Positions 15,300 through 23,806 of a stretch of DNA of 64,000 nt are shown piece by piece (position 1 is the first letter of the stretch; the number at the start of each line of letters is the position of its first letter). A program made the translations under genes and the position numbers. Below the pieces are notes generated by a model, which saw nothing but the letters and a program-made list of their open reading frames with translations, did no database searches and was not told the DNA's origin. This stretch comes from Prochlorococcus marinus str. MIT 9201 (GTDB lineage: Bacteria > Cyanobacteriota > Cyanobacteriia > PCC-6307 > Cyanobiaceae): contig NZ_JNAL01000007.1 in the NCBI RefSeq assembly GCF_000759955.1, positions 1 to 64,000 on the forward strand. Reading direction: 5' to 3'.

Positions 15300-15752
15300 A
15301 TATTTTATTTAGCCTACTTTCTTTTTAGCAATAATATTAATTCTTGTCAGTCTTTTAGATTAATTCCAAAAAGAATTTAATTTAAAAGATATCTATATAA
15401 ATATTGTGTTTGCTTGATTTTGAAATTAAAAGAGCTTGCAGGTATCCCACCGGCAAGCTCATGACGAACGAGTTAAATTCAGATTTTCTGATCTTAACCA
15501 ACTAAGCACTTCCTAAATGCTTTTCTTATAATAATGAGTAAAATTACTTAGTGTGAGTATAAATGCTCATTCGAGCGATTTACATTTACATTAATTAGTA
15601 AAATAAACTTTAATATCTATTAATTAATCAATTTCTTGCCAAAAATGGCACACCTCACTTATCTAACAAGTGGTTATAAGAGGGAAGATCTATTTATTAG
15701 TTTACAAAAGTTAATAATTATGTTACTTTTATTAATAATTATTTCTTATTAA
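15300..15752. other. Gene-free stretch upstream of hli
   Basis: No coding frame seen. It contains the strong hairpin at 15432-15460, a dyad GAGTATAAATGCTC near 15554, and TTTACAAAAGTTAATA at 15701-15716. The last resembles an imperfect HLR1 high-light element (direct KTTACA repeats) ahead of the hli gene. Confidence 0.4.
15432..15460. ncRNA. GC-rich hairpin, possible part of a small RNA
   Basis: GAGCTTGC pairs perfectly with GCAAGCTC, and inside it GGT pairs with ACC around ATCCC. It is isolated in non-coding AT-rich DNA with no T-tract on the plus side, so it is not a simple terminator. Either strand could be transcribed. Confidence 0.4.
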
Positions 15753-15959
15753 ATGTCAAATTCAGGTGTCACAAATGAATCAGGTGGAAGACAAAATATG
15801 TTCCCTTCTGAAACCAGACCTTATATAGATGAATCTGTATCATATGAAGGGTATCCTCAAAATGCAGAAAAAGTAAATGGCAGATGGGCTATGGTGGGTT
15901 TCGTTGCACTATTAGGTGCTTACATAACAACAGGTCAAATAATTCCAGGAATTTTTTGA
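15753..15959 (+). CDS. hli: High-light-inducible protein (Hli), 68 aa
   Basis: The N-terminal 38 residues are polar (MSNSGVTNESGGRQNMFPSE..), followed by EKVNGRWAMVGFVALLGAYI and the tail TTGQIIPGIF. E, N and R of the helix are the pigment-binding and salt-bridge residues of the Lhc superfamily. Thylakoid photoprotection role by family. A weak HLR1-like element lies about 40 bp upstream. Confidence 0.92.
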   Translation: MSNSGVTNESGGRQNMFPSETRPYIDESVSYEGYPQNAEKVNGRWAMVGFVALLGAYITTGQIIPGIF

Positions 15960-15999
15960 CCAATTCTTGTTTTTTTCTCAGTTATAATTTAAATATTGA

Positions 16000-16128
16000 T
16001 TAATTTAATTTCGAAAATAAAAAAAACCAAATAAAAGTTATTGCGTTAAGGCTAAATATTATTCCAAGAAATAAATAAGCAAATTTCTTGTCAATAAAAG
16101 CTGTATCAGACTCAAGCTTTACCCTCAT
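16000..16128 (-). CDS. 42-aa single-span membrane protein
   Basis: A charged N-terminus (MRVKLESDTAFIDKK) precedes one helix (FAYLFLGIIFSLNAITFIWF) ending FSKLN. ATG start. It is convergent with the hli at 15753. Function unknown. Confidence 0.5.
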   Translation of the reverse strand: MRVKLESDTAFIDKKFAYLFLGIIFSLNAITFIWFFLFSKLN

Positions 16129-16277
16129 AAAATTTAATAATTTTTTTGGTTAAGATACCACTTTTTATGATCAAATTCAGTATTCAAAAAGAATTTGCCA
16201 TAGTTAATAACTTCTTAATATTCACTTTAATTTAAAGATTATTAACTTTTTTTATTTTTTTTAGCTGGGTAAGTCTT

Positions 16278-16379
16278 TTAATATTGTTGTTTAAACCCTT
16301 TTTTTGTTTTAGTTATTCTTGCGCCAACATAAATAACTAAAGTTAGCCAAAATACAATTTCCAATCCTAGATTTACCAT
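16278..16379 (-). CDS. 33-aa single-span membrane peptide (paralogue B)
   Basis: ATG with GGAGGA 8 nt upstream. MVNLGLEIVFWLTLVIYVGA then RITKTKKGFKQQY. It aligns without gaps to the peptide at 3154-3255: shared N-L-x-x-EI-x-FW-x-x-LV-x-Y-x-G-x-R and G-F-K-x-Q. Conserved length and Shine-Dalgarno make both real genes. Probably an accessory membrane subunit; partner unknown. Confidence 0.65.
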   Translation of the reverse strand: MVNLGLEIVFWLTLVIYVGARITKTKKGFKQQY

Positions 16380-16534
16380 GACATTCTCCTCCATTTACAT
16401 AAAATCACTCTAAATCTAATTTAATTTGTTCGGTAGAGTTTTTATACTGATTTTTAATTTATTTAAGATAGCTAGTTCAATATTTTAAGTCTCAAATTTT
16501 TAAGGAAATTAAATTATTAAGTAAAATAAAACAA

Positions 16535-16570
16535 AACAAAAAAAAAAGAACTAAATTTTTAATTTAGTTC
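16535..16570 (-). terminator. Terminator for the tandem hli genes
   Basis: GAACTAAATT pairs with AATTTAGTTC (10 bp, 16548-16570); on the minus strand it is followed by a run of T (the A-tract at 16539-16547). It sits 22 nt after the stop of the second hli. Confidence 0.75.
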
Positions 16571-16591
16571 TTCATATGAATTTTTAAAATT

Positions 16592-16732
16592 TTAGATAAA
16601 CCCAGGAATTATTTGACCTGTTGTTAGATATGCTCCAACAAGAGCTACAAAACCTAACATGGCAAACCTACCATTTAGCTTTTCAGCAACAATCTTTTCT
16701 TTCTCTATAGTTTTAGGTTCATTATTTTTCAT
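16592..16732 (-). CDS. hli: High-light-inducible protein (Hli), 46 aa
   Basis: MKNNEPKTIEKEKIVAEKLN then GRFAMLGFVALVGAYLTTGQ and the end IIPGFI: the Hli helix and tail. It starts in a TAATG junction, overlapping the stop of the upstream hli by one base, so the two are translationally coupled. A longer frame through both genes is out of phase with the upstream hli and not real. Confidence 0.9.
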   Translation of the reverse strand: MKNNEPKTIEKEKIVAEKLNGRFAMLGFVALVGAYLTTGQIIPGFI

Positions 16733-16839
16733 TAGAACCATCCAGGAATAATTTGACCAGTTGTTACGTAAGCGCCAACTGCCGCTACGAAACCTAACAT
16801 TGCTGCCCAACCGTTAAAACGTTCTGCTTCTGGAGTCAT
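16732..16839 (-). CDS. hli: High-light-inducible protein (Hli), 35 aa
   Basis: The shortest Hli here: MTPEAERFNGWAAMLGFVAA then VGAYVTTGQIIPGWF. It is almost only the pigment-binding helix plus tail. First of the tandem pair. Upstream on the minus strand TTTACATTGATAAATA resembles the imperfect HLR1-like motif before the hli at 15753. Confidence 0.9.
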   Translation of the reverse strand: MTPEAERFNGWAAMLGFVAAVGAYVTTGQIIPGWF

Positions 16840-17089
16840 TTTTAGATTAAATAATTTGTAAACAAATATAACATATTTATTTATCAATGTAAACTAAATG
16901 ATCATAAAAATTGCTAAAAAACAAATTTTTTATCATTTGCGTGACAAATCTGTATCAGGAATTACTAAAATTTAAAAATATGATTACAGGAGCTGATTAT
17001 CATATATTTGCAAAAAAAAAAACTATAAATCACAGCTTTTTTTGAGTAATGAAATCCTCGTTTAGAGGCAATTTAACTTAAAATAAATT

Positions 17090-17123
17090 AAGAGTCAGCT
17101 AGTAGGGATACAGGCTGACTCTT
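17090..17123. other. Strong intergenic hairpin
   Basis: AAGAGTCAGC and GCTGACTCTT are perfect 10-bp arms around a 14-nt loop. A smaller CCTC-GAGG hairpin lies just upstream (17056-17068). No T-tract follows, so a small RNA or a weak terminator from the minus side are both possible. Confidence 0.4.
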
Positions 17124-17198
17124 TAAAAATAAAGATTTGAAAAAAATAGTTTTTAAAGTTAAATTTTTGCTATTAATAAATTAAATATTTATAAACTA

Positions 17199-17363
17199 AT
17201 GTCTTTTGCAACTTATTTCATGCACCTAATTTTTGTAAGTATTCCTTCACTTCTAAGTTCTGATTTAATACTTTATTTAGTGCCCGCTTTGACAGTTTCC
17301 ATATTATTCTTTAGCTTAAAAATAATGTTTTTTAACGCTCCGAAATTAAGAAAAGCTAAATAA
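17199..17363 (+). CDS. 54-aa two-span membrane protein
   Basis: MSFATYFMHLIFVSIPSLL and LILYLVPALTVSILFFSLK are two hydrophobic segments; the end is NAPKLRKAK. ATG start; no Shine-Dalgarno. Function unknown. Confidence 0.5.
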   Translation: MSFATYFMHLIFVSIPSLLSSDLILYLVPALTVSILFFSLKIMFFNAPKLRKAK

Positions 17364-17407
17364 AAAAATGGAATTTATAACAATTATTTATCTGATTCCA
17401 AATTCTT

Positions 17408-18037
17408 TTGATCTTAGATAATAGGCTATTTTTTTCGGCTACTCAACGAAATAAAGGTTGTATTGGAGATGTACTATCTAGAATTATAAAAAAAAATCGT
17501 TCAATATTGGAAATCGGAAGTGGAAGTGGTGAGCATGGAGTATTCTTTCAAAAACGTTTTCCTGAAATAATTTGGCAAACAACTGATCCAGATTTACTGC
17601 ATAGAAAAAGTATAACTTCTTGGATTGAGTATGAAAAATTAAATAAGATAATGCCCCAACCTCTTGAGCTCGATGTAGAGAATACTCCTTGGAAAATTCC
17701 ATTAAAGTTGACCAGTTCCATACAAGGTATTGTTTCCATAAATATGATTCATGTAGCCAAGTGGAATTGTACGATATCTCTTTTTAAGGGGGCAGGAGAA
17801 TTACTTAAGAAAGGACAATTTTTGATAATATATGGCCCATTTAAAATTGGTAATAAGCATATAAGTCAAAGTAATTATTTATTTGATAACGCATTAAAAA
17901 TTCAAAATGATTGTTGGGGTATTAGAAATATTGAGGAAGTTAGTAATGAAGCGAAAAAAGCTGGTTTTTCTCAAGAAGATATTATTAGGATGCCAGCAAA
18001 TAATTTTTCAATAATCTATAGAAAAGTTGTTTTTTAG
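17408..18037 (+). CDS. DUF938 class I SAM-dependent methyltransferase
   Basis: 209 aa. SILEIGSGSGEHGVFFQKRF is the SAM-binding motif I, then TTDPDLLHRKSI and the DUF938-typical PQPLELDVENTPW; SINMIHVAKW follows. The substrate is unknown for the family. TTG start, as an in-frame stop lies just upstream and no ATG precedes the conserved RLFFSATQRNKG. Confidence 0.8.
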   Translation: MILDNRLFFSATQRNKGCIGDVLSRIIKKNRSILEIGSGSGEHGVFFQKRFPEIIWQTTDPDLLHRKSITSWIEYEKLNKIMPQPLELDVENTPWKIPLKLTSSIQGIVSINMIHVAKWNCTISLFKGAGELLKKGQFLIIYGPFKIGNKHISQSNYLFDNALKIQNDCWGIRNIEEVSNEAKKAGFSQEDIIRMPANNFSIIYRKVVF

Positions 18038-18085
18038 ATCAACCTCAAATATCAATACTCTTTAAAAGATTATTTTAATAACTCA

Positions 18086-18247
18086 TTATCCTGAAAGCTT
18101 TCTACTCCACTCTTTATGCTTTTCATCTAAATCTGAAACTTTATCTCCTAAACTCAATTGTTTTTCTAATAGTTCCACTTTTGTAAGTGTTATTTTCTCT
18201 GAATAAAATTTAATAGGTTGCTTACCATGCAAGTTGTCGCCACTCAT
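18086..18247 (-). CDS. 53-aa hypothetical protein
   Basis: MSGDNLHGKQPIKFYSEKIT followed by a helical charged end (LLEKQLSLGDKVSDLDEKHK). Its ATG overlaps the TGA of an 18-codon frame (MTYAETYPKNTVDYEVFL, from 18300), another ATGA junction. Soluble. Function unknown. Confidence 0.5.
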   Translation of the reverse strand: MSGDNLHGKQPIKFYSEKITLTKVELLEKQLSLGDKVSDLDEKHKEWSRKLSG

Positions 18248-18352
18248 AAAAAAACTTCATAATCAACAGTATTTTTAGGATAAGTTTCAGCATATGTCAT
18301 ATTCTTTTATATTTTTTTCGGATTTGTGTAAATTAATGTGATAAAAAAGCTT

Positions 18353-19534
18353 CTACTCATATGTTTTTAAACCTTTCTTATTGTAAGAGGATTGCCAGAT
18401 GTAAATTCCTTTATTGATTTCTAGTTTCACAGCAACACAATTGCATGCAATATTCCAAAGGGCTTTGTGGATTGGATCAGGATTAAAAAGATATGCCTTT
18501 TTAAATGCTTTTTTGATTAAGATAGTTGCTTTTTTGGCATGATAATGAGGGATGGTTGGACAGACATGATGAACGACATGACTAGAACCTATATTATGGT
18601 GGAGAAAATTAAGGATTTTACCGTATGGCCTGTCAATTGATAGAAATGCTCCTCTCATAAATGAAAATTCCTTATTTGATAGATGTGGTACATCTGAATC
18701 CGTATGATGAAGCCATGTATAAACTACTAACCAACAGTTAACTACTAACAAAGGACCAAAATACAAAGCAAATACTGGAAATAGTCCATACTTAAAAATA
18801 AAATAAAATATACTTAGTAATGTTACAGCGACTCCGATATCTGATATCCAAACTTTTTTTGTCCATATTGATGGCCATAATGCTCTTGAAAATGGTTTGA
18901 TTGGCCAAAAATGATTTGAAGTTCCATATTTTAGCCCTCCAGTACTTCCTGTAAGTAAATAAGCAGGCCAGCCAAATATTAGATGTAAAACAAGTTGAAG
19001 AATTCCGTAATTTTTCTTACCTAAGGAATTTGAAAAATTCAATTCTTTTTCCCCGCCAACCTTCTCTGTAACTCCATTTCCATTGATGACTAAAGGTACA
19101 TGAGTTTCACCATTAGTTACATTATTTGTGAATCGATGATGAACGGCATGAGAACGCTGCCATGAAAAATAAGGAACTAGTAGTAATGAATGAAGTAAAT
19201 ATCCAATTATGGTTTCTAAAGTCTTGTTTTTAGAGAATGCGCCATGCCCACATTCATGGGCAATGACCCAGAAACCCATTGCTGTTGTACCTGATAGTAA
19301 TGAGTAAATTATCCAAATTGGGATCATTTTTGGAGTAAATGGAATAGATAATCCTATTGCAACCACTATTGATTGAATAAAAGCTGATTGTAAGAGATAC
19401 CTCAAAGAAGTTTTGGTATCGCAATTTAAATATTGATCTGGAATAACATCCTTAAATTCTTTTATGCTTGGAACGTCTTTATTCTCTATTGCAAGCGCAC
19501 GGCCTTTGAGGCCTGAAAATTTTATATTACTCAA
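18353..19534 (-). CDS. desA: Membrane fatty-acid desaturase, delta-12 (DesA) type
   Basis: 393 aa with the three His boxes: HECGHGAF near residue 93, HAVHHRFTNN near 130 and HVVHHVCPTIPHY near 315, which bind the di-iron centre. Two pairs of membrane helices separate them. DesA puts a double bond at delta-12 of lipid-linked C18/C16 chains in thylakoid membranes and helps cold and light tolerance. Box 3 (HVVHH) favours delta-12 over delta-9. A second, more divergent desaturase is at 21215. Confidence 0.85.
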   Translation of the reverse strand: MSNIKFSGLKGRALAIENKDVPSIKEFKDVIPDQYLNCDTKTSLRYLLQSAFIQSIVVAIGLSIPFTPKMIPIWIIYSLLSGTTAMGFWVIAHECGHGAFSKNKTLETIIGYLLHSLLLVPYFSWQRSHAVHHRFTNNVTNGETHVPLVINGNGVTEKVGGEKELNFSNSLGKKNYGILQLVLHLIFGWPAYLLTGSTGGLKYGTSNHFWPIKPFSRALWPSIWTKKVWISDIGVAVTLLSIFYFIFKYGLFPVFALYFGPLLVVNCWLVVYTWLHHTDSDVPHLSNKEFSFMRGAFLSIDRPYGKILNFLHHNIGSSHVVHHVCPTIPHYHAKKATILIKKAFKKAYLFNPDPIHKALWNIACNCVAVKLEINKGIYIWQSSYNKKGLKTYE

Positions 19535-19788
19535 ATGTTTTTTAGGTTAGAGTTTGGTTAAATAAAAATTAATTTACATATACCTATTATCCATCACAGG
19601 ATCTAATTATAAAAATAATGTATAGTTTGTCTTTTTCAATAGGATTTTAATAGAGGAAGTTTATCTGCGAATTTAATAATCTTATTCATATATTTCTAGG
19701 CTATTTTTTTATCGAAATCTCAAAATTTATAAATGTATTTAGTTTTCTCCGTCCCTTTGTCTTTTTTCTTATTTGAAGCTTATTTAAT

Positions 19789-19920
19789 TCAAAGACCGCG
19801 AATATATCTCTTTGAAATCTCTGTTCTTTTGCGTGGTTTGACTAAAATTGGTAGAACAATAACTCCTACAGTAAAAAGACAAATTGGAGCTACAACCATA
19901 AATATAGATTCTAATGACAT
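19789..19920 (-). CDS. 43-aa single-span membrane protein
   Basis: MSLESIFMVVAPICLFTVGV then IVLPILVKPRKRTEISKRY: one long helix and a very basic tail. I prefer this ATG frame to two longer overlapping frames on either strand, because composition and topology match the other small membrane genes here. Function unknown. Confidence 0.5.
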   Translation of the reverse strand: MSLESIFMVVAPICLFTVGVIVLPILVKPRKRTEISKRYIRGL

Positions 19921-20109
19921 GATCAAAAGTTGATTTTATTAATAAATAGCAGTATTTCTTTTTAACGTCATGCGTATTTATATCTATTTTGGAGAATTGC
20001 TTCACAACTTCAATAAATTATTAAGCAAAAAAGAAAAAAAGATTAAAAAAAATCGATTTTTTAGAAACCTACCTTAAATTTTCAAATAATTTAAAGACCA
20101 AATTAATTC

Positions 20110-20250
20110 ATGAATGAAGAAAAAAAATGGATGCTAATTACCTATTATTGTCCAACTCATGGCGATACAGGTATTGCTAATCCCATTGAAATAACAAAAA
20201 AAGAAATTAGTCGACAACTTTCAAAAAAAGACAGTGATCCTGAAAGATAA
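20110..20250 (+). CDS. 46-aa hypothetical protein with CPTHGDTG motif
   Basis: MNEEKKWMLITYYCPTHGDT then GIANPIEITKKEI and a Lys/Ser-rich end. The C-P-x-H-G motif could hold a metal. Soluble. ATG start; no Shine-Dalgarno. Function unknown. Confidence 0.5.
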   Translation: MNEEKKWMLITYYCPTHGDTGIANPIEITKKEISRQLSKKDSDPER

Positions 20251-20466
20251 TTATTTGATAAATCTAAATACTGTGGAATGGTCATTAAATCTTGATTGAA
20301 AGCTTATAAATAAAGTATTAATAACGTCCAGCACCTTTGTTGCTGTTGAGCGAGCAGTACTACTAAGTTAATAAAAAGTAATTTTGCAATCTAATCTTCC
20401 TTTAATCTGAAGAAAATTAAGCTAATTCAAATTTTTAAATTAAAAAAACTATATCATTAAAAATTT

Positions 20467-20619
20467 CTAAATATGTTCAGAATCGCAGGTTAAATCACAT
20501 TGTTTAAGATCATTTGATGATAACTTTTCTAAAATCCTTAACATATCAATTTCAGAAAGTTCTCCGTTAGAATTCCATTTTAAAGTTGTTTTCCTTTGAG
20601 GTGAATTTTTTTTATTCAT
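20467..20619 (-). CDS. 50-aa hypothetical protein
   Basis: MNKKNSPQRKTTLKWNSNGE, then SEIDMLRILEKLSSNDLK and a Cys pair in KQCDLTCDSEHI (C-x3-C). ATG overlaps the end of the twin CX3C gene upstream by 8 nt; the GGGGGAGG stretch in that gene's tail provides the Shine-Dalgarno. One CX3C links it to the same small-protein group. Confidence 0.55.
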   Translation of the reverse strand: MNKKNSPQRKTTLKWNSNGELSEIDMLRILEKLSSNDLKQCDLTCDSEHI

Positions 20620-20770
20620 TTTGATCCTCCCCCTTTAAATGCACTTCTAAGCAACGAGTTATACATTCTTGATGACCATCCACAATACTGCATTCAGTGA
20701 TACATTCAAAATATGAATTAATAGAATCTATGTCTGTATTCTGGTTGGTAGATGCAAATGAATCATTCAT
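20612..20770 (-). CDS. 52-aa twin CX3C small protein
   Basis: From ATG at 20770: MNDSFASTNQNTDIDSINSY, then FECITECSIVDGHQECITRC: two CX3C motifs 8 residues apart. Same architecture as the 56-aa gene at 4040-4210. A TTG at 20821 would add 17 residues. Overlaps the next gene by 8 nt. A disulfide-linked helical hairpin is the likely fold (inference); function unknown. Confidence 0.6.
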   Translation of the reverse strand: MNDSFASTNQNTDIDSINSYFECITECSIVDGHQECITRCLEVHLKGEDQNE

Positions 20771-21058
20771 AATATTGGTATATTTATTTGAAATAGAGAT
20801 ATAGCACGAAATAATGTTCAATAATTTAATTTATTAAGTGAATTAGAAAAAAATAAGTATTATTTACTAAATTAATATCCGACCTAATTTACTTTCAAAA
20901 ACGTAAAAATAGATTGCTTTAAAAAGATAAAAAACAAAAATATTGATTATTTAATATAAATTTTTTATAAAGTAAAATTAAGAAAAATCAGCATAAAGAC
21001 TGATTTACTTTTTAGTAATTTAGTTGGATGATAAATAAGTACACTTTTAAATTTTCAA

Positions 21059-21211
21059 ATGAAATCAGTAATTAATTGGCTTTCGAAAATGTTAGAGAGT
21101 ATGGCAAATGCCTTTATGCATCCTTTAAAGAATGACTTGCCTCCATCCATTGGAGCACATGCATATAGCAGTATTCCTCTAAAAAGAAAATTTAGAAGAA
21201 GGTTAAATTAA
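21059..21211 (+). CDS. 50-aa hypothetical protein
   Basis: MKSVINWLSKMLESMANAFM, then HPLKNDLPPSIGAHAYSSIP and a very basic end KRKFRRRLN. An amphipathic N-terminal helix plus basic tail suggests peripheral membrane or RNA binding (inference). Ends 3 nt from the convergent desaturase. Confidence 0.5.
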   Translation: MKSVINWLSKMLESMANAFMHPLKNDLPPSIGAHAYSSIPLKRKFRRRLN

Positions 21212-21214
21212 GTA

Positions 21215-22321
21215 TTAATTTATTGGAATTAATTTTTCATTTTTATTATCCCAAATAATGTATTTAAAGCAGTTTGAAAGTTCGCTTAATTTTAAAAACT
21301 TTGATTGATGAAGCAAATGAATATTTGCATTATGGCAATCTCTTAAGTTGTAATTTGGAATTCTTTCAGAAAGATGATGAATGCTGTGGAAAGATATGTC
21401 TGCTAAAAACCAATTTAGCCAATTAGGGATATCTAAATTGCTACTACCCAATATTGCTCCATCTACGATATCCCAGTTTTTTGTATTTTTAGCATATGAA
21501 TCTTTATAGTTATGCTGTACGAAAAAAACACATATTAAAATTGCAGCTGATAGAGTTAAAACTATGGAATAAAATGATAAGAAAAAAACCAACCCAAACC
21601 ATTTGCACATAAAAATCCAACCCAATATTACTACAATATTATTTACTATTAATTCAAATAATTCACTAAAATTATTTCCATAATCTGAAAATGGCGGCTT
21701 AAATCTTGAATTAATTACTAAAAGTTTGGATATTTCTTTATTTTTTATTTTGAAAAAAGTTTCTTTCACTAAATCTAGAGTGAAATTAAATATTATAATA
21801 ATCAGTCCTAATCTGGGCTTTAAAACTAAGTAATAAAAGCCACCAGGGAAAAGCATTATCCAATTTCGACTGACTTTATAGAAAAATTGCTCTCTTTTTG
21901 AAAGTGAATTATAGTCATCAAGACTTAAAACGTCGATGGGACCTTTGTAAATTTGCCAATTACCATTGTTTCTATGATGAAATGCATGATCAATTGACCA
22001 TGATTTCTGGGGAATGCCATTTACTAAACCAAGTAAAAATCCAAAAAAGCGATTTAATTTACGTTTTGTAAAAAGAGAATTATGACCGCAATCGTGCATT
22101 AATGAAAATGTTCTAGAAGAGAAAAGCGTAAGAAGACAAATAATTGGGATCAGTAAGAAACCTTTTGTTAATAATGAAAAAGGATGAATTATTATTTGGT
22201 ACAAAATTAACCAAATAGAAATTATTGGAAGTATGGTACAAATAATTTGATAAAAAGCTCTAAAATTATCTCTTTTTAGAAATGGCTTGATTAAAAAATC
22301 ATTTCTATTTACTTTGAGCAT
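21215..22321 (-). CDS. Fatty-acid desaturase family protein
   Basis: 368 aa with His boxes HDCGHNSLF near residue 76, HAFHHRNNGNW near 114 and HSIHHLSERIPNY near 318, plus FFVQHNYKDSY before the third box. This is the DesA-like/omega desaturase group, but the spacing and inserts differ clearly from the desA at 18353, so a different substrate position is likely. Membrane di-iron enzyme of lipid metabolism. Confidence 0.8.
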   Translation of the reverse strand: MLKVNRNDFLIKPFLKRDNFRAFYQIICTILPIISIWLILYQIIIHPFSLLTKGFLLIPIICLLTLFSSRTFSLMHDCGHNSLFTKRKLNRFFGFLLGLVNGIPQKSWSIDHAFHHRNNGNWQIYKGPIDVLSLDDYNSLSKREQFFYKVSRNWIMLFPGGFYYLVLKPRLGLIIIIFNFTLDLVKETFFKIKNKEISKLLVINSRFKPPFSDYGNNFSELFELIVNNIVVILGWIFMCKWFGLVFFLSFYSIVLTLSAAILICVFFVQHNYKDSYAKNTKNWDIVDGAILGSSNLDIPNWLNWFLADISFHSIHHLSERIPNYNLRDCHNANIHLLHQSKFLKLSELSNCFKYIIWDNKNEKLIPIN

Positions 22322-22402
22322 ATTTTCTTGTTTTTTTAATGAATATAATGGATATTAAAAGTATTTATTATTAATTTAATAATATAATATTCTTAATTAA
22401 TA

Positions 22403-22558
22403 CTAAAGAATAAATTCCTTAGACATTGTTCTCAATTGGTCTAGATTTAATCTCTCTAAGTAATTCTTGAAATCATTAAGATTCTTAGTTGATTCAGAAT
22501 CTTTAATCTCATAAAGAAGGCTATTAGAAATTAATTCAATAAGATGATCTTTATCCAT
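22403..22558 (-). CDS. 51-aa hypothetical protein
   Basis: MDKDHLIELISNSLLYEIKD, then NDFKNYLERLNLDQLRTMSK: two soluble helices, acidic. ATG start. It may be co-transcribed behind the desaturase or with the gene at 22642. Function unknown. Confidence 0.5.
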   Translation of the reverse strand: MDKDHLIELISNSLLYEIKDSESTKNLNDFKNYLERLNLDQLRTMSKEFIL

Positions 22559-22641
22559 AACCACTTATAGACCATAATTCTTGTTTTAAAAATTAAGGTC
22601 TTGAATTCGAGATGGTTAAGTCATTTTTATAAAAATAATTT

Positions 22642-22860
22642 TTATAAATTTTTTAAATCTTGTTCTATTTTTTCTAATCTCTCATTTAATTCTTTTTGTT
22701 CCTTAATTAAGGCTTTTTTCTTCTCTGAAAGCTCTCTATTTAATGGTGAATTGAAATATTTTTGATATGTGACAAAAAAAACTGCTACTGCTACTGCAAT
22801 TCCAAGAGCTCCAATGATTAAAATTGGAGAAGAGGGAAAGTCATAAAATGGGATTGACAA
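22642..22860 (-). CDS. 72-aa membrane-anchored coiled-coil protein
   Basis: One helix (ILIIGALGIAVAVAVFFVTY, residues about 13-32) and then a heptad-like charged helix (ELSEKKKALIKEQKELNERL). TTG start, as an in-frame stop lies 9 nt upstream. Tail-out topology with a coiled coil suggests oligomerisation. Function unknown. Confidence 0.6.
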   Translation of the reverse strand: MSIPFYDFPSSPILIIGALGIAVAVAVFFVTYQKYFNSPLNRELSEKKKALIKEQKELNERLEKIEQDLKNL

Positions 22861-23073
22861 TGTTATTTAATAAAATTCAATTCTAGCTATCTCTTAAACT
22901 AAAAAATGAGTAATTAATACTTATTTTCTGAGAAACTTTATATTTAATCATTTAAGTTATTATGCCTTAATAAATATTGAGGTTTACCCTTAATTAATTT
23001 TATAAGAATAAGTAATTTTACAGCTGTCAAAAAATGTTTAACTAATAATGATTAGATAAGTAAATATTTTTTT

Positions 23074-23391
23074 ATGAAAAAAATTATAAATAAAAAGTTT
23101 AATAAAAATGAGCCATGGTTTAAATGGTTAACGCGAGAATTTAATTCTTTTGAGGCTTTTCAGGATTTCGACTCAGGTAAAAATCCAGAAGATGTTGCTG
23201 ATGACTTTATTTCTAGTAATAGTAGTGCTATTTCAGAAGTCCTAGAGAATTTTGATGAAGATGATAAAGATACACTCGATCAGTTTCTTAAATTAACCGA
23301 ATGCGAAATGCATGTTTTTAAAATTCTTGAAAAACAATTAAGTTTAAGAAAAAAGGTAAGATTTGTAGATTTTAAAAAAAGAAAAAAATAA
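23074..23391 (+). CDS. 105-aa hypothetical protein, paralogue of 33852
   Basis: Acidic helical protein: PWFKWLTREF near the N-terminus, then ENFDEDDKDTLDQFLKLTEC and EMHVFKILEKQL. The segment D-x-L-x-x-F-x-KL-x-E-x-E-x-H-x-x-K also occurs in the 88-aa protein at 33852-34118, as does the W-F-x-W start. The C-terminal Lys-rich tail is unique to this copy. Function unknown. Confidence 0.6.
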   Translation: MKKIINKKFNKNEPWFKWLTREFNSFEAFQDFDSGKNPEDVADDFISSNSSAISEVLENFDEDDKDTLDQFLKLTECEMHVFKILEKQLSLRKKVRFVDFKKRKK

Positions 23392-23402
23392 AGATTTAAT
23401 TT

Positions 23403-23738
23403 TTATATAAGTTTATTTTTACCATTTCCGGTCTTGCCAAATCCTAACCAGATGAACCATAAGATCCATCCGAAAACGGGTATTAAATTTATAAAGATCC
23501 ATTTCCAATCCTTTCCAAAATCTCTAATTCTTCTTATATCAATTGCTATTTGAGGCAAAATGCAAACTATTCCATAAGCATTGAAACCAAAAGTCTTTAC
23601 AAATATTGGGATAGTAAGGAAAGAAATTATAAGATTCGCTAATTGAACGAACCACCAGTCGGTTCGTGATGTGAATCCTTTGAAGTCTGTAGCTTTAACC
23701 CAAAACTCTTTATATGCATTTAAAAAGTGATTAAGCAT
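23403..23738 (-). CDS. DUF805 family membrane protein
   Basis: 111 aa. FLNAYKEFWVKATDFKGFTS then RTDWWFVQLAN is the R..ywwf start of DUF805 (YhaH-like), and RRIRDFGKDWKWIFINLIPV its R..D.g.sgw pattern. Three to four helices; ends FGKTGNGKN. Inner-membrane protein of unknown role. Confidence 0.8.
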   Translation of the reverse strand: MLNHFLNAYKEFWVKATDFKGFTSRTDWWFVQLANLIISFLTIPIFVKTFGFNAYGIVCILPQIAIDIRRIRDFGKDWKWIFINLIPVFGWILWFIWLGFGKTGNGKNKLI

Positions 23739-23806
23739 AAATTAAAAATTAAAAGAATTCAATATGATCGATTTAATATTCAATTTATCAAAATGTTATT
23801 AATTTA

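Noticed and set aside
16592-16810. Single 72-codon minus frame through both hli genes
   Set aside because: Its N-terminal part is the upstream hli read in the wrong frame; the two separate hli genes explain the DNA better.
19733-20005. Overlapping 66- and 73-codon frames on opposite strands
   Set aside because: The 43-aa ATG frame at 19789-19920 has a membrane helix and basic tail as in other small genes; the longer frames show no such pattern.
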